The position numbers and the translations under genes are program-made. From NCBI GenBank assembly GCA_905221605.1, contig CAJNDS010002109.1, forward strand, positions 1 through 64,000: a stretch of DNA of 64,000 nt. The letters run 5' to 3'. Each line of letters begins with the position of its first letter. The first letter of the stretch is position 1. The DNA comes from Symbiodinium natans (lineage: Eukaryota > Sar > Dinophyceae > Suessiales > Symbiodiniaceae). This document shows, piece after piece, positions 31,301-41,149 of this stretch. The notes beneath the pieces are model-generated. The model searched no databases and had not been told where the DNA came from. It saw only the letters and a program-made list of their open reading frames with translations.

Positions 31301-34300
31301 GACTTCTTTTACACCGATGTCACGGGAGGTGAACTAGACTTCATGCGAAGTGCTCCTAAGGACAAAGATGCGATGGTTGTGGTGGTGGCTGTGGACAAGA
31401 CGACAGGAATGTCAAGAGCCATACCCCTAGAGTCGAAAGGTGACCAATCACTGGTGTATGCGGCGAAAGAAATCTTAGGCTTCATATCCTATCTGGGATA
31501 TCAAGGCGTGGTGAATGAGCCTTCTGCAACAGCCTTGACCAAGATGATTTGTCACTCCAGGACGAAGTTGGGTTTGAAGACCGTGGCGAGACCGTCACAA
31601 CCTCATGAGCATGCAACAAATGGAATGGCAGAGCAATGTGTTCAGAACATTCGAGATCTAGCGGCAACTTTGTTGGAACAGGTGAAGGCTCAATCGGGAA
31701 TGGAGATTCGGACGAGAGATGAGATTGCAGGCTGGGCGTATGTGCATGCCTCAATGCTTCAGAACACGTTTGCAGTCAGAGCTGGAACGACTTCGTTCGA
31801 GAAGGCATTTGGCTTGGCCTACAATGGGAAGTTGGCATGTTTCGGCGAGGTGGTCCTGTTTGCGTTAAGTCAAGGCCATCGAAAGAAAGGACGCCCGAAG
31901 TTCGTGAAAGGCCTGTGGCTTGGAAAATCGCTGGTGAACGACATGCATGTGTGTGGAACAGCGCTTGGTTTGTACCTGTCAACAACAGTCCGGAGGCTGA
32001 ATCCACAGGAAAGGTGGAGCAAGCATATGCTGAAAGAATTCCAAGGCAAACCGTACAAGTTTTCGTTGAGCAGCCTGGGAAAGGTTGTGATTCCGGCTAT
32101 GAAAGACAGGACAAAGCCGAATGTGGTACCGGACATGCCAGTGATGCCAATGGAAGGACCAAAGGAGGCAGCGTTGAGGGCACCAGATGAGGCCGGATCT
32201 GACTCTTCAAGTTCATCATCGCAGTCAGGTGCAAGACAATCTAGCCATGAAGAGCCAGGAGGGGTTTCGACACCATCGTCACAGCATGCTAACTCAACCC
32301 CGTCGGAAGGCGGAACTGGTGATGGCGTGCGAGAAGAGATGGACATCGGGGCAGGAACAGGACAGAAGAGATCTGAGCCCGAACCAAGTGACAAGGAAGA
32401 AGATAAGCGTGGAGAAAAGCGACCGATGCCGGAGGAGAAGAACGTCCCGCTGAACGCACCTCCACTTTATGCTGGGAGCTCATCGCCACTAAAGACCTCA
32501 AGAGTTTCAACCGTGAAAGTTGCAGATGCTGAGTACTACACATTGGATGAGCACCTAGAAGAGGAGTGGGGTGACATGGAAGAGTGGGAGATTTGGTCTG
32601 AGGTAGAAGAAGGAGAAGAGAGCATTGATTGGGGAGAGCTTTGGCGTAACAGGACTGAGAATGAAGGGCCTCCAGAACTGTCGGAACACGAGATGGACCA
32701 AGTAGATGCTGAGAGCAGGAAGACCGAAGTGAAGCGACTCCTTGACATGGGAGTGTTGGAACAGGTATCGTCCTTGCCTGAGAACGCAGAGTTGTTGCAG
32801 ACGAAGCATGTGATGGACTGGCGGTACCGTGAGGCGAAGTGGAAGAGAAGGGCGAGATTAGTGTGTAAGCAGCTGAAGATATGGGACCCAAACAGGACAG
32901 ACGTGTATGCCCCAAGCACCAATCCATCAATTGCAAAGCTGTTGCCGGCCCTCATGGTTTCCCGACCAGGGTGGCAGATGGTTAGCTTCGACGTGAAGGA
33001 TGCTTTCCTCGAGGTGAAGCAGCGTCAAGAGCTTTATGTGATGTTGGACGGCCTCCCGTATAGGGTCCATCGTTGCTTGCCAGGACAGCAGGCAGCGTCT
33101 GCGTGGTGGGGCGAACAGCTGGCGGCAGACCTGGCTACAGCTGGCTTGGTGCCAGATGAAGCATGTCCGGCAGCGTTTGGACAGCCAGGTTTGGGTGCAA
33201 CAGTTCATGTCGATGATGGCTTGCTAGCTGGAACCCCAGAGAACACACGAAAGGTAACTGAGATCCTGGAGAAGAAGTACAAGTTGGAAGTCTCAGAACC
33301 CGTGAAGAACATAGGTGATAGCCTGAAGTTCTTGAAGAAAGAGTTGCTAATCACAGAGTCTGGCATTGAGGTGCGAGTCGACAAGAAGTACTTGGAGAAG
33401 ATTTGTGGTGTGTTGGACCTGAAGAGGCCAAGATTAAGGAAAACACCGTGCAGTCCAGAGATTGCCAAGATGGATGAATCAGAACCCTTGCAGGAGTTGG
33501 AGGCTTCGAAGTTCAGAGCGGCAGTCGGAAGCTTCCTGTACCTCAGCCCAGATAGACCAGATGCCCAATGGACCATAGCGCACTTGGCAAGGTCGATGAG
33601 TCGGCCAACGAAGCGGATGTGGAAGCATGCCTGTCACCTAGCAGAGTACCTGTTGGCCACAGCTGATGTGTGTCTCACGTTGGCATGGACGTATCCAGGA
33701 AGGTCAAGTTTGGATGAGAGAAAGCTCAGTCGAGAGGAGGCAACAAGGCTGCAAGTAGAGAACAGTGGCAAACCTGATTTGGTTGAGGGCATGAGCGATA
33801 GTGACTGGGCTGGACATTGGACGAGGGTGTCATCGACGTGTGGCCACGTCTACTTGAATGGGAACGCGACCTTCAGCTTCGTGAGGAAGCAAGGCTCGAT
33901 TTCTCTGTCGTCATGCGAAGCAGAGCTCATGGCATGTTGTTCCACGGCAGCAGAACTGATGTATGTTGGGCACGTGATCAAGACGCTTTCAAGCACACCC
34001 TGTCGGTTGTTATGCCGGCTAGACTCGTCTAGCGCCCGATCATTGCTCCAAAAGCGTGGCGTGTCGAAAGTGCGTCATCTGGAAACGAAACTGCTATGGG
34101 TACAGAGGGAAACTTCGAGGGGAACCTTGGAACTGGGAACAGTGTCCACGTACCTAAATACTGCTGACATAGGTACAAAGGCGCTAAGCTCAGAACGCTA
34201 TGGATTCCTGATGTCTCGCCTGGGCTATGGTGGCTTCGAGTGTCTGAGCAGAAACAAGCAGAAGTATGAGCAGATGAATGCCAAGGTGATTCGTTTGCTG

Positions 34301-34981
34301 GTGATGATGGATGCGATGAGAACCGCGAATGGAGCAGAAGCCTTTGGAAGAGATCGTGAGCTTGAGCAAAGTGGCATCACGATTATGAGCGCCTTGAGCC
34401 TGGAGATCAAGGTCAACCAATGGGGTGGTGTTCTCCTGGTGGCTGCGGGTTTGGTGATCCTGATGACCGTGCTGTACATGGTATGGCAAATGGCATGGAA
34501 GGAAAGGCGACTTGGAGACCTACAGAGAATGGCGACGACGAGTGATCAAACAGAAGATGAAGAGGAATGGGAACATGAGCCAGATGAGGAAGGTGAACCA
34601 CCACTATGTGGAGCAGATGAACTTCTACAAGCAGATGAACCTCTACGACCAGATGAACCTCGACGACCAGATGAACCTCGACGACCAGATGAACCTCGGC
34701 GACCAGATGAACCTCTACGACCAGATGAACCTCGACGAGCAGATGAACCTCGACGGCAAGATGAACCCCAAGTTCGAGTACAAGCTCAACCTGTGCATCA
34801 AGGTGGACACGGGTGGAATCAGAGACAAGTGGCACTGATTGGCAACACAGGCCTGCGGTTCCATAGTCAAACGTGTGGAATGGTCCGGAAGGCACATCGT
34901 GATGGGCGACATGTTCGGTTGCTCACTCGTGAGCAAGCAGTCCGTGAAGGATACGAAGGATGCAGGCAATGCAACCCGTGA
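28304..34981 (+). CDS. Ty1/copia Gag-Pol polyprotein, 2225 residues
   Basis: Starts ATG 28304 (MASPQGQPQPSSAP). Order: gag core; a Gly/Lys-rich basic linker; CCHC zinc knuckle at residues about 407-420 (CRICGKSGHWGNEC); retropepsin-like protease with D567 in LDSGAD; a SAP-like helix pair at about 881-925; integrase with H-x3-H-x7-C-x2-C near 965 and first Asp at D1000 (IAFDFFYTD); reverse transcriptase with D-V-K-D-A-F-L and VHVDDG (D1637-D1638); RNase H with D1834 (SDSDWAG) and SSCEAEL. After RNase H come a membrane-like segment (about 2040-2064), an acidic region, tandem RPDEP repeats and a Cys/His tail. The Asp normally before N-E-P in the integrase is absent (GYQGVVNEPS), so integration activity is doubtful. 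Confidence 0.93.
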   Translation: MASPQGQPQPSSAPNPFAQSQPTSPQSATASVPQILEALGNMVMQGQEQNRSFMGLFQSMSIEQQRQSEELKEAVTHLGSRKEAPTGWTKFIPRPDPFKPKDREEELTQWQDWSWSFKQWILAISPEMYTAIEEVEQDLSSPCEEATMTDDAILQGKQLYAILTSMLRERPLQILKSVTGANGFETWRVLNNVLAPTNKTRALALLGAISQFPAMNQGNLLEQVLRLEDLFRKYEQASGKPVPNEMQSAILLRVLPQQVRSHLTITIGDDSTYESMRDMILRWERSTQKWSSQIVTGGAPQKPSYDDPNGPSPMDVDRVKGWPKGKGKWGKGAGKGGGKDGGKYGGKNGKGKGGKGGYESRPGKGKGYEKGGKGKQPSWSRNDWSKGGKDRGKKGGKGKERLSHDACRICGKSGHWGNECWMKDKVRNVSQNDTSSASGNSSSASSSNSSTGTASVKRVFDLADSDRLDVPMTTVYEMDSEGSESYVSDNESWWCRVIEHSMVDGEDELEVIDFAWETYSVVDMSLDDALLGDEEWVAHAEVRGISSRSDEGYNALSEGLPQEVVLDSGADLSVMPRAWLEANLGDRGSSAPVRMVDAQGKEMRNHGSRKITLDLGPAMIQEEFYASDVGAPLISLGRLLKKGWSLDHRNGLLHLCNDPEEIEVPVSFRRNSLVVDARVFMVRDDEVKEPEEECVRASKEGRIIVQPHFNIHGLSPGWNFLDCGDPCILKRDKVRLDPSDDMSVHLWKYRTTLVFRQEAWELVDFQEPLESVENLSEVIEHGDAAVLIFTIMHRTKGDPDHYGLTLVAEAGTSEADEVKDWPVDLDLYAEEMSVADPHEQMSPIDLPGVCDQDGHEEPVGASPAPMLIGCGEEDHVVVEGLRLNEDSSARELREACKALGLGMSGSKKVMFQRLMSHSKKRALEDAMALENAAKPHEHQPRGERLPKQPTADEIAEHELTHVPFKEWCSYCVSCRSRRDAHRQDGEQHDTDGGDPIIAFDFFYTDVTGGELDFMRSAPKDKDAMVVVVAVDKTTGMSRAIPLESKGDQSLVYAAKEILGFISYLGYQGVVNEPSATALTKMICHSRTKLGLKTVARPSQPHEHATNGMAEQCVQNIRDLAATLLEQVKAQSGMEIRTRDEIAGWAYVHASMLQNTFAVRAGTTSFEKAFGLAYNGKLACFGEVVLFALSQGHRKKGRPKFVKGLWLGKSLVNDMHVCGTALGLYLSTTVRRLNPQERWSKHMLKEFQGKPYKFSLSSLGKVVIPAMKDRTKPNVVPDMPVMPMEGPKEAALRAPDEAGSDSSSSSSQSGARQSSHEEPGGVSTPSSQHANSTPSEGGTGDGVREEMDIGAGTGQKRSEPEPSDKEEDKRGEKRPMPEEKNVPLNAPPLYAGSSSPLKTSRVSTVKVADAEYYTLDEHLEEEWGDMEEWEIWSEVEEGEESIDWGELWRNRTENEGPPELSEHEMDQVDAESRKTEVKRLLDMGVLEQVSSLPENAELLQTKHVMDWRYREAKWKRRARLVCKQLKIWDPNRTDVYAPSTNPSIAKLLPALMVSRPGWQMVSFDVKDAFLEVKQRQELYVMLDGLPYRVHRCLPGQQAASAWWGEQLAADLATAGLVPDEACPAAFGQPGLGATVHVDDGLLAGTPENTRKVTEILEKKYKLEVSEPVKNIGDSLKFLKKELLITESGIEVRVDKKYLEKICGVLDLKRPRLRKTPCSPEIAKMDESEPLQELEASKFRAAVGSFLYLSPDRPDAQWTIAHLARSMSRPTKRMWKHACHLAEYLLATADVCLTLAWTYPGRSSLDERKLSREEATRLQVENSGKPDLVEGMSDSDWAGHWTRVSSTCGHVYLNGNATFSFVRKQGSISLSSCEAELMACCSTAAELMYVGHVIKTLSSTPCRLLCRLDSSSARSLLQKRGVSKVRHLETKLLWVQRETSRGTLELGTVSTYLNTADIGTKALSSERYGFLMSRLGYGGFECLSRNKQKYEQMNAKVIRLLVMMDAMRTANGAEAFGRDRELEQSGITIMSALSLEIKVNQWGGVLLVAAGLVILMTVLYMVWQMAWKERRLGDLQRMATTSDQTEDEEEWEHEPDEEGEPPLCGADELLQADEPLRPDEPRRPDEPRRPDEPRRPDEPLRPDEPRRADEPRRQDEPQVRVQAQPVHQGGHGWNQRQVALIGNTGLRFHSQTCGMVRKAHRDGRHVRLLTREQAVREGYEGCRQCNP
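34600..34760 (+). repeat. 15-bp in-frame tandem repeat encoding D-E-P-[RL]-R-[RP]
   Basis: About nine units of GACCAGATGAACCTC-type sequence, all multiples of 15 bp, encoding a Pro/Glu/Asp/Arg-rich flexible linker in the polyprotein between its membrane-like segment and C-terminal Cys/His module. Confidence 0.9.
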
Positions 34982-35266
34982 TGAGGACCCAGATGGAGCG
35001 AGATGACCTGAGATGCAACTGCGAGCCCAACTGAGCTGTGAAGCTAGATGCGAGACGTGTGCGACTTTGAGTCGTGTTTAAACTTGAAAGATTGCAAGTC
35101 CAACTGTTTCCATCCTCGAATGGGGAAGATGCACAGGGATTTGAAATCTGTGGATATGTGTTTGAAGTTTCTCTCGAGTTCTACCGAGAATGCTAGTGGT
35201 GGCAGTTTTCCTTGTAAAGATTTTGGACAGGTTCTGTAGTACACTCGTCTGTACGACGAATGTCCT

Positions 35267-35275
35267 AAGGAGGGG
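35267..35275 (+). promoter_or_regulatory. Polypurine tract
   Basis: AAGGAGGGG directly abuts the 3' LTR, as expected for the plus-strand primer of reverse transcription. Confidence 0.8.
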
Positions 35276-35402
35276 TGCAAAAGGTGAAAGTACAGTAGCA
35301 CACCCCTGTTTTACCCCAAAGTGATTTTACTTGTGCACATCATGTTTTCCATCGAGTGTGCAATGACACAGGCGCTTTTGCTTGAAGTGGAAAAGTTTCG
35401 TA
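35276..35402 (+). repeat. 3' LTR of the copia element
   Basis: 127 bp, no difference from the 5' LTR seen on direct reading; followed by GAAAC, the target duplication. Confidence 0.93.
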
Positions 35403-36124
35403 GAAACTCTATGCTGTCTGCGCTACAGTACTTCCAGTCAAAGATGTTTTTTCGAGACTTGGGCTCTGAACCGGCGCCATTTCGATGGTAACGACAAAGG
35501 AGTCGCCACAAATAGATGTCTGCAGTTGTCCGTTTTCATATCTTCCAACTGTCTGTTCAAAAGATTATCCCAGATTCGATTTTCGGGTTTAGGGGCTCGA
35601 GTGTCAGGTTTTACAGTTTAGAGTTTGGGGGCATCGGTCGTATACTTCGAGAAGCAGCTTTCAATCAAAATGTGCTGCAAGCAGCTGTTGTTTTACAGGC
35701 ACTGTTTGTAATGTCAAAAATGTAAGTTGAAATAGGTGTTTTCTTCATGTGTTTGTTGCCCTCTTGAAGAAAAGGAGCTTTGAAACCCGTTTCCCATGCA
35801 AAACATCATGCTGATTTCGTCCTGGTTTCTTTCGCTTTAAACACAACAACACACGAAACAACACCAAGTAAAAATTTCATATTTCAATGGCAACATGTTT
35901 TTGAGGGAATCAAACAGCTAAAACAACAATGAACAATAACCAACAGCAAAAACTGGCAGGGGCCCGGCAAACCCTTTGGACACCCAAGTGGTTTTGGCCA
36001 CCAAGTGGTCCGCGCCAGTTGGCCCTTCCGATCTCAGCAGCTGGAACCACCAAAAGCCAAGCCTCGAGGGCCTAGCGAGCCCAGCGGCACCCGCGATCCC
36101 AGCGCCCCAGCCTGCGCACCCATC
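35403..36124. other. Spacer downstream of the retrotransposon, no gene
   Basis: Includes degenerate TTTAGGG-like words (35583-35630), AT-rich DNA at 35690-35940, and two copies of the CCAAGTGGT word (35982-36022), the second a full CCAAGTGGTCCGCGCCAGTT, about 100 bp before the next gene. Confidence 0.55.
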
Positions 36125-37735
36125 ATGCAGAGCAACACAGTCTCGGTCTGTGATCTCATGTGGCGCGCACTTGCAGCGGGACATCACTTTGGTAAGAATG
36201 TCAAACCTCGGCCCTACATGAACCTGCGTGACTCGCAACACCTCACAACACACTGCCAGCAGCTTCGGGCATATAGGGCCTATGAGGTGTTTTTGAACGG
36301 CATACCGAACCAGCTGCAAGACTCGGATATGCTGATCGGAATCGCTGACACGCTACTGCATCTGCCTGAAACGTTTCCGGCAGCGTATTTGAAGGTTTAT
36401 GACCCTATCATCACGCAGTGCCTTAGATTGTCGGGGGCATTGCAGCATTTCGACCTTGCTGAAATGTTGGATTGCCCGGTCCCGCAGCTGGACAAAGCAA
36501 GGCTTTCGGAGTCCCTGGTGGGGTATGGCTTTCTTACCACAGCGCAGTACATCGCGGATCTTTTCTCTGCGGTGTCGGACTTGCCGAGTGTCATCAATGC
36601 CAGTTTTCCTGCAATGCTCAGCTACGCTGACCCAGATTATTGGCTGGGTGCACTTCTGCTCGCATTCGAGTCCCACCAAAAAGGTCCCCTGGAGCGTACG
36701 GCAGGGCTGCCCATTGTTATTGGTTTTCCTGAATCTGACAATAAAATTACTGACCTGCAGATCAATGTGCCGCCTGCAGCCATGGTGGCCTTCTTGGCTG
36801 GCCGCGCTTATCGGTGTCCCAAGTGCCCTACTACCAAATATGTGATGGACGCGCACAGTGGACTGCCACAAGTCACTGGCCAAGCCTCCCAAGAAGCCTT
36901 GCAGGCATGGGCCGCAGCTGCTAAGCACACGGACGTGGAAACGGCCAGGCTTGCCCAGCCCAGCCTGAATACGTTCCTAGGCATCACGCTGCAGGGCACA
37001 CAGACACTTGGGCAAAGGCACTATCAAGAATTTAGGCCGGACCTCCCCCCTGCCCATTTCCTTGACGCCATCCGGCTTGCTCTTGCGGCCTCGGTGGCCA
37101 ACCAAAACATTGAACATTTTTGGTCAGTTTTTAACTTGGAATGGCCTGACACTTCTCACAGAATGGCTGTTTTTCTACGGCGAGTGTTGCCCCTAGAGTG
37201 CTTGCTCTCCTCGCCCTGTGCTGCGCCTGTGGAAGCGAACACTGCAGCAACCTCGCCGGAGGTCGTCAGCATCTCTTCCGAAACTAACGAAGGCTCTCCC
37301 TGCCCGATGGATGACATGTCGGACGCGGAGGACGAACCCGAGGCACAGGTGAATGATTGGCGCTTCTCGGAGCTGCGAACCACTGACCTTGCAGCTTTGC
37401 GAGAAGTGGATGTCTCCGCCCCTTTCCGGCTGCCAGTCATCTTTGATGCGCATTGGAAAGGGATCAGCACCACACCCACCAAGCATGGGCCCCAACGTCC
37501 CCAAAATGCGTGGTATGACGCAGCCACTGCTCATTGGGCTGCCATTAAGGGGCTCATGCGAGCCAAACATCCAACCAAGCAGCGACTCAACAGCTTCTGG
37601 TTTAGGATGTACTGTCATGGCACCCCCAAGGACCCTGATCCTTCGGCCCTGCGTGTGCAGTTACCTCCTTCCCCTTTCAGTATAAGGACGAAGGTGTTGT
37701 GCAGTGCAGGCAAATCCAGGAAGCTGTCCGGGTGA
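36125..37735 (+). CDS. Unrecognised 536-residue protein, probably frameshifted at its 3' end
   Basis: ATG 36125 (MQSNTVSVCDLMWRALAAGH) to TGA 37733-37735. Helix-rich and well ordered to about residue 390: LRAYRAYEVFLNGIPNQL, ALLLAFESHQKGPLERT, then YRCPKCPTTKYVMDAHSG with one C-x2-C, ANQNIEHFWSVFNLEWPDT. An acidic, Ser/Pro-rich segment and a C-terminal WYDAATAHWAAIKGLMRAKH helix follow. A second open frame, 37675-37923 (FQYKDEGVVQCRQIQEAV...), looks like the natural continuation in another frame. Composition and style resemble the 1-5400 ORFs, but I see no common motif. No function assigned. Confidence 0.5.
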   Translation: MQSNTVSVCDLMWRALAAGHHFGKNVKPRPYMNLRDSQHLTTHCQQLRAYRAYEVFLNGIPNQLQDSDMLIGIADTLLHLPETFPAAYLKVYDPIITQCLRLSGALQHFDLAEMLDCPVPQLDKARLSESLVGYGFLTTAQYIADLFSAVSDLPSVINASFPAMLSYADPDYWLGALLLAFESHQKGPLERTAGLPIVIGFPESDNKITDLQINVPPAAMVAFLAGRAYRCPKCPTTKYVMDAHSGLPQVTGQASQEALQAWAAAAKHTDVETARLAQPSLNTFLGITLQGTQTLGQRHYQEFRPDLPPAHFLDAIRLALAASVANQNIEHFWSVFNLEWPDTSHRMAVFLRRVLPLECLLSSPCAAPVEANTAATSPEVVSISSETNEGSPCPMDDMSDAEDEPEAQVNDWRFSELRTTDLAALREVDVSAPFRLPVIFDAHWKGISTTPTKHGPQRPQNAWYDAATAHWAAIKGLMRAKHPTKQRLNSFWFRMYCHGTPKDPDPSALRVQLPPSPFSIRTKVLCSAGKSRKLSG

Positions 37736-38004
37736 TGTGGCTCGCGGCCCAAACCTCAATGACAAGATACATGCGTATCCCCATTCCGGACGGCATCCCT
37801 GAGTGGGGGGTTGATGAGCAAGAGCTGCCTCCAATGCAGGTCATGCCCAGCCGTACGCGTTCCCATACCACCTCAGCTGGCCATCGCTCCCGGCGTCCGG
37901 ACTGGGATGGCTCCTGGCAATAGACAGCAAACTGTCATCTGAGGGCTCCTACTGACGCCGTGCGAACGCGCCATTGAGTCCTTTCATGGCATGCTGCCTA
38001 GCGT

Positions 38005-40450
38005 GATGTGAGCCCTCACATCTCCTCGCCGATACATGCCGCAAGACTACCTCGGGATATTCTTGGTTTGGCAACCCTCTCGTGGTCTATGCCACGGATT
38101 GGATCGTGCTTGTCTTTTGTGTGCTTACAGCTTGCAGCTGTGAACACCCTTCTGGGTCGGCCCCGCGGTGTGCCTGTGGGAACGGGGGGCCTTTCTTTCG
38201 TGGTTGCTCCACTGGCCATCTGCCACGGACTACCCTGGACCGGTCCTGCCTGGATGTTCCAGCTTTGTCATCGGTAAAACGGCCAATCTTCCTTTCCTCT
38301 GCCCCCTCTAGGTGGGCAGGTTGCCCGCTTCTATGTGCTACGACCGTGTGTGAACCCCTCGGACTTGAGTGTTGACCATCTCTCGTCTGGACGGTGACAC
38401 CCCCTTGTCGTACAACGGCGTCATGCCAATTGGGAGAGACCAGCTAGGGGATGCTGCTTCTGGGCTGTGGACACTTCTACGCGGAGATCAGGTTTCCACT
38501 TCCCTGGCAATGTGCCATCGAGCACCTGTGGACAACCTGGCCTTCACGAGAGCCATTCTCGCCTGTGCTTGGGTTGCTGCGGGGTTCCCTGCCTGCTTGG
38601 GTGTATATCTCTGCTTGCGTCAAAGCAGCCATACATGACTACCTCCCCATCGGTAGGTGGCCAAGCGTGATGTGAGCCCTCACATCTCCTCGCCGACGTC
38701 TGTCGGTTTGGGCATGGAGGGTCTGATTCTGGTTATTGAACCCTCAACCCTCACCGGCCAAGGAGATAGTTGCTTGGCCTTGAGTGCGAAGTTTCGACTG
38801 GGGGACTCTCCCGCTTCCTGCGGGGCAGGTGGGGTCCCCGCCTGCTTGGGTTTACCTGATGGCTCTGATTGGAACGAAGCAGTCAAGCCTGCTTTGGCCG
38901 TCGGACGAGACTCTTGTGAGTCAAAAGAACGTTGCGCCTTGTGCTCGGAGAGGCTCCACTGGCTGACCACCATGGAGTGCTCTGGGCTGGTCCTACCCTT
39001 TGTTCTTGCCGTTAAGTCCCCACTGGCTGACCACCATGGGGCAACTTTATACTTCGGATCAAGAAGGTTGACACCTGCAACGTCCCGTGCCAAGGCACGA
39101 CTATGCCCCACCTGTGATGGCGGACTTGTGAACCTTCTCGTGAACGGCCTTGGCTGGTGCTGAATGTATTCGCATCGGTGGCTGCATGATGGTGGTTTTG
39201 TGAATCTGGCAACGTCGCATTTTGCGACGCACCTGCGCACTCGGTGCTACATGTGTGCTCCCGGCCTCTTCGACGATTTCGAGTACTGAGTGCACAGGGT
39301 GACCTAGCAGTTCGGCGCGCTGGCTGTGGACACTTCTACGTGGAGATTATGCACCCGCTGACTTGGCAGGGAGCCATTCCCCACTTGTAGAACAACCTGG
39401 CCCTCTTGAGACTCTAGAGGGTCACCCTCGTCTGAGCTTGGCCTGCGGCAGGGCAAGTGGGCTCCCCGCCCGCGTGGATGTTACCTGAAGGCTCTGATTG
39501 GACCAAAGTAGCAATACCATGGAGATCCTTGCACTTCTGCACCAATGTGATGTGAGCCCTCCCATCTCCTTACCGACGTACCTCGCGGGTTTGGGTTTGG
39601 AGGGACCTGATGCGTGCCGATGCGCAGGCCAGCGCCAAGGTTGCGTGGCCTTGTGTGAGATGCCTGGACTGGGAGGTTCCTCGTTGTCATTATAAACCCT
39701 GTGGCGTTAAGGGTTTGGTAACTCGCTGTGGACTCTCCCCGTGGAATCGGTAGCTGCAGCTACTCTCGCCCCCCCTCTGGCCGTGCGCGGGCACCTCTCT
39801 GGGTGGGCACTTGTACGCCAGGTTGACTGGAGAACCCTGTGCTCGGAGCTACTCCACTGGCTGACCACCATGGAGTGCCCTGGGCCGGTCCTGCTTTGAT
39901 TGTTCTTGCTGTTAAGTCCCCACTGGCTGACCTCCATGGGGCATATGCCCCCTGTGCCGGGCGCGGACACCTCTCTGGGTGGGCACTTGTACGCCAAGGT
40001 GAATGGAGCACCCAGAGCTCGGAGCTACTCCACTGGCTGACCACCATGGAGTGCCCTGGGCCGGTCTTGCCTTGATTGTTCTTGCTGTTAAGTCCCCACT
40101 GGCTGACCACCATGGGGCATATGCACATCTTTCATCCCCCCTAGGGAGTCTGACTTGCAACATCCTTTCGCCATTGAGTGTCGGTTGTCTGTCCTTGACA
40201 ACGAGTACGTGATCCGAACCTCTTCTGATGACCTCGGTTTGAATAACCGCTGTCGCACCAGTGGCTACATGATGGTGGTTTTGAGAATCTGGCAATGTCG
40301 CAATTTGCGATTCCCCCACAAGCTCTGTGCTTCCTTGTGAACCGGGACTTCATTGACGACCTCGAGTACTGAGTCCGTGGGGTATCTAGTAGTTCAGCGC
40401 GATTGCTCGCTTTGTTTCTTTGGTGTTTGTTTGCTTGGTGGTTGCTTGTT
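38005..40450. repeat. Diverged duplicated units with palindromic headers
   Basis: The palindrome-containing header GTGATGTGAGCCCTCACATC recurs at 38009, 38669 and (diverged) 39548. Other words recur in step: GCCTGCTTGGG...TTACCTGA..GCTCTGATTGGA near 38595, 38840 and 39468; CACTGGCTGACCACCATGGAG near 38958, 39857 and 40031, each followed about 60 bp later by a second CACTGGCTGACC.CCATGGGGC; and a 150-bp block at 39176-39325 matching 40260-40412. These are old tandem duplications of 0.7-1.1 kb. Short ORFs cross the region but none is convincing as a gene. Confidence 0.75.
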
Positions 40451-41149
40451 GTGTCTGGCGGATTGTGTGCGCTGACTTTGTTTCACCCTTTACGTCGAGC
40501 CCAACAAGACCGGCCTACTGTGCTACTGATGTAGTAAAGAGGCGTCAGTCCAAAAAAAAAAAGAATTATAGACGCGCGTGTAAAGATTATTGATGCGCGT
40601 AAATGCACATGAATGGGCTTGTTTTGCAGGGTTCTTATTCGTGCGGCATTTCACACAGCGCGGAAAGAACGTACGAAATAAGGGCCCTTTTGCTTCGTTC
40701 TTGCATTCACACGCCAATACGTAATACGAATATTCGTGCGTGAACTTACGATATTATTATAGCGGCGTGTTCATTGCAATCGCTTCGTTCCGAATTTTGT
40801 TTCGTTCAATCGCTCGCAAGATTCACGCTTACTTCGTGCACTTATAATCTTGTTCCCTCTTTCTCTTCACTTTCAATGTAATGTTTACCGGGGGCATGAT
40901 ATAGTACGTTTAAAGAGACTATAGTACCAATGGTGTAGTTCTCACGCACTCTTTTTATTGGATTACAAATGAACGCAGTGAGTGCGTGAACACAACAATA
41001 AAGAGTGAGAACGAAACCACAACTGCAGGAAATCCACCAATCATAACCTCTTCACTTGGTATTAACCGGGTGAACAAGGGGTTAATAGCGTACTAAAAGC
41101 CCTATAAGAATACTAAATTTTTTAGGAATCTGTGACGCATGAATTTAGT

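Larger units (their letters stand above)
27414..35402 (+). mobile_element. Structurally complete Ty1/copia LTR retrotransposon, 7989 bp
   Basis: Two 127-bp LTRs (27414-27540, 35276-35402) that I read as identical are flanked by the 5-bp direct repeat GAAAC (27409-27413, 35403-35407). A primer binding site begins immediately after the 5' LTR and a purine tract lies immediately before the 3' LTR. The single long polyprotein is ordered gag, protease, integrase, reverse transcriptase, RNase H, the copia (Pseudoviridae) order. Identical LTRs imply a very recent insertion. The LTRs start TG but end TA rather than CA. Confidence 0.93.

Noticed and set aside
38005-40450. CRISPR-like array because of regularly repeated palindromic headers
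   Set aside because: Only three headers, 0.66-0.88 kb apart with related rather than unique intervening sequence, in a eukaryotic nuclear context.
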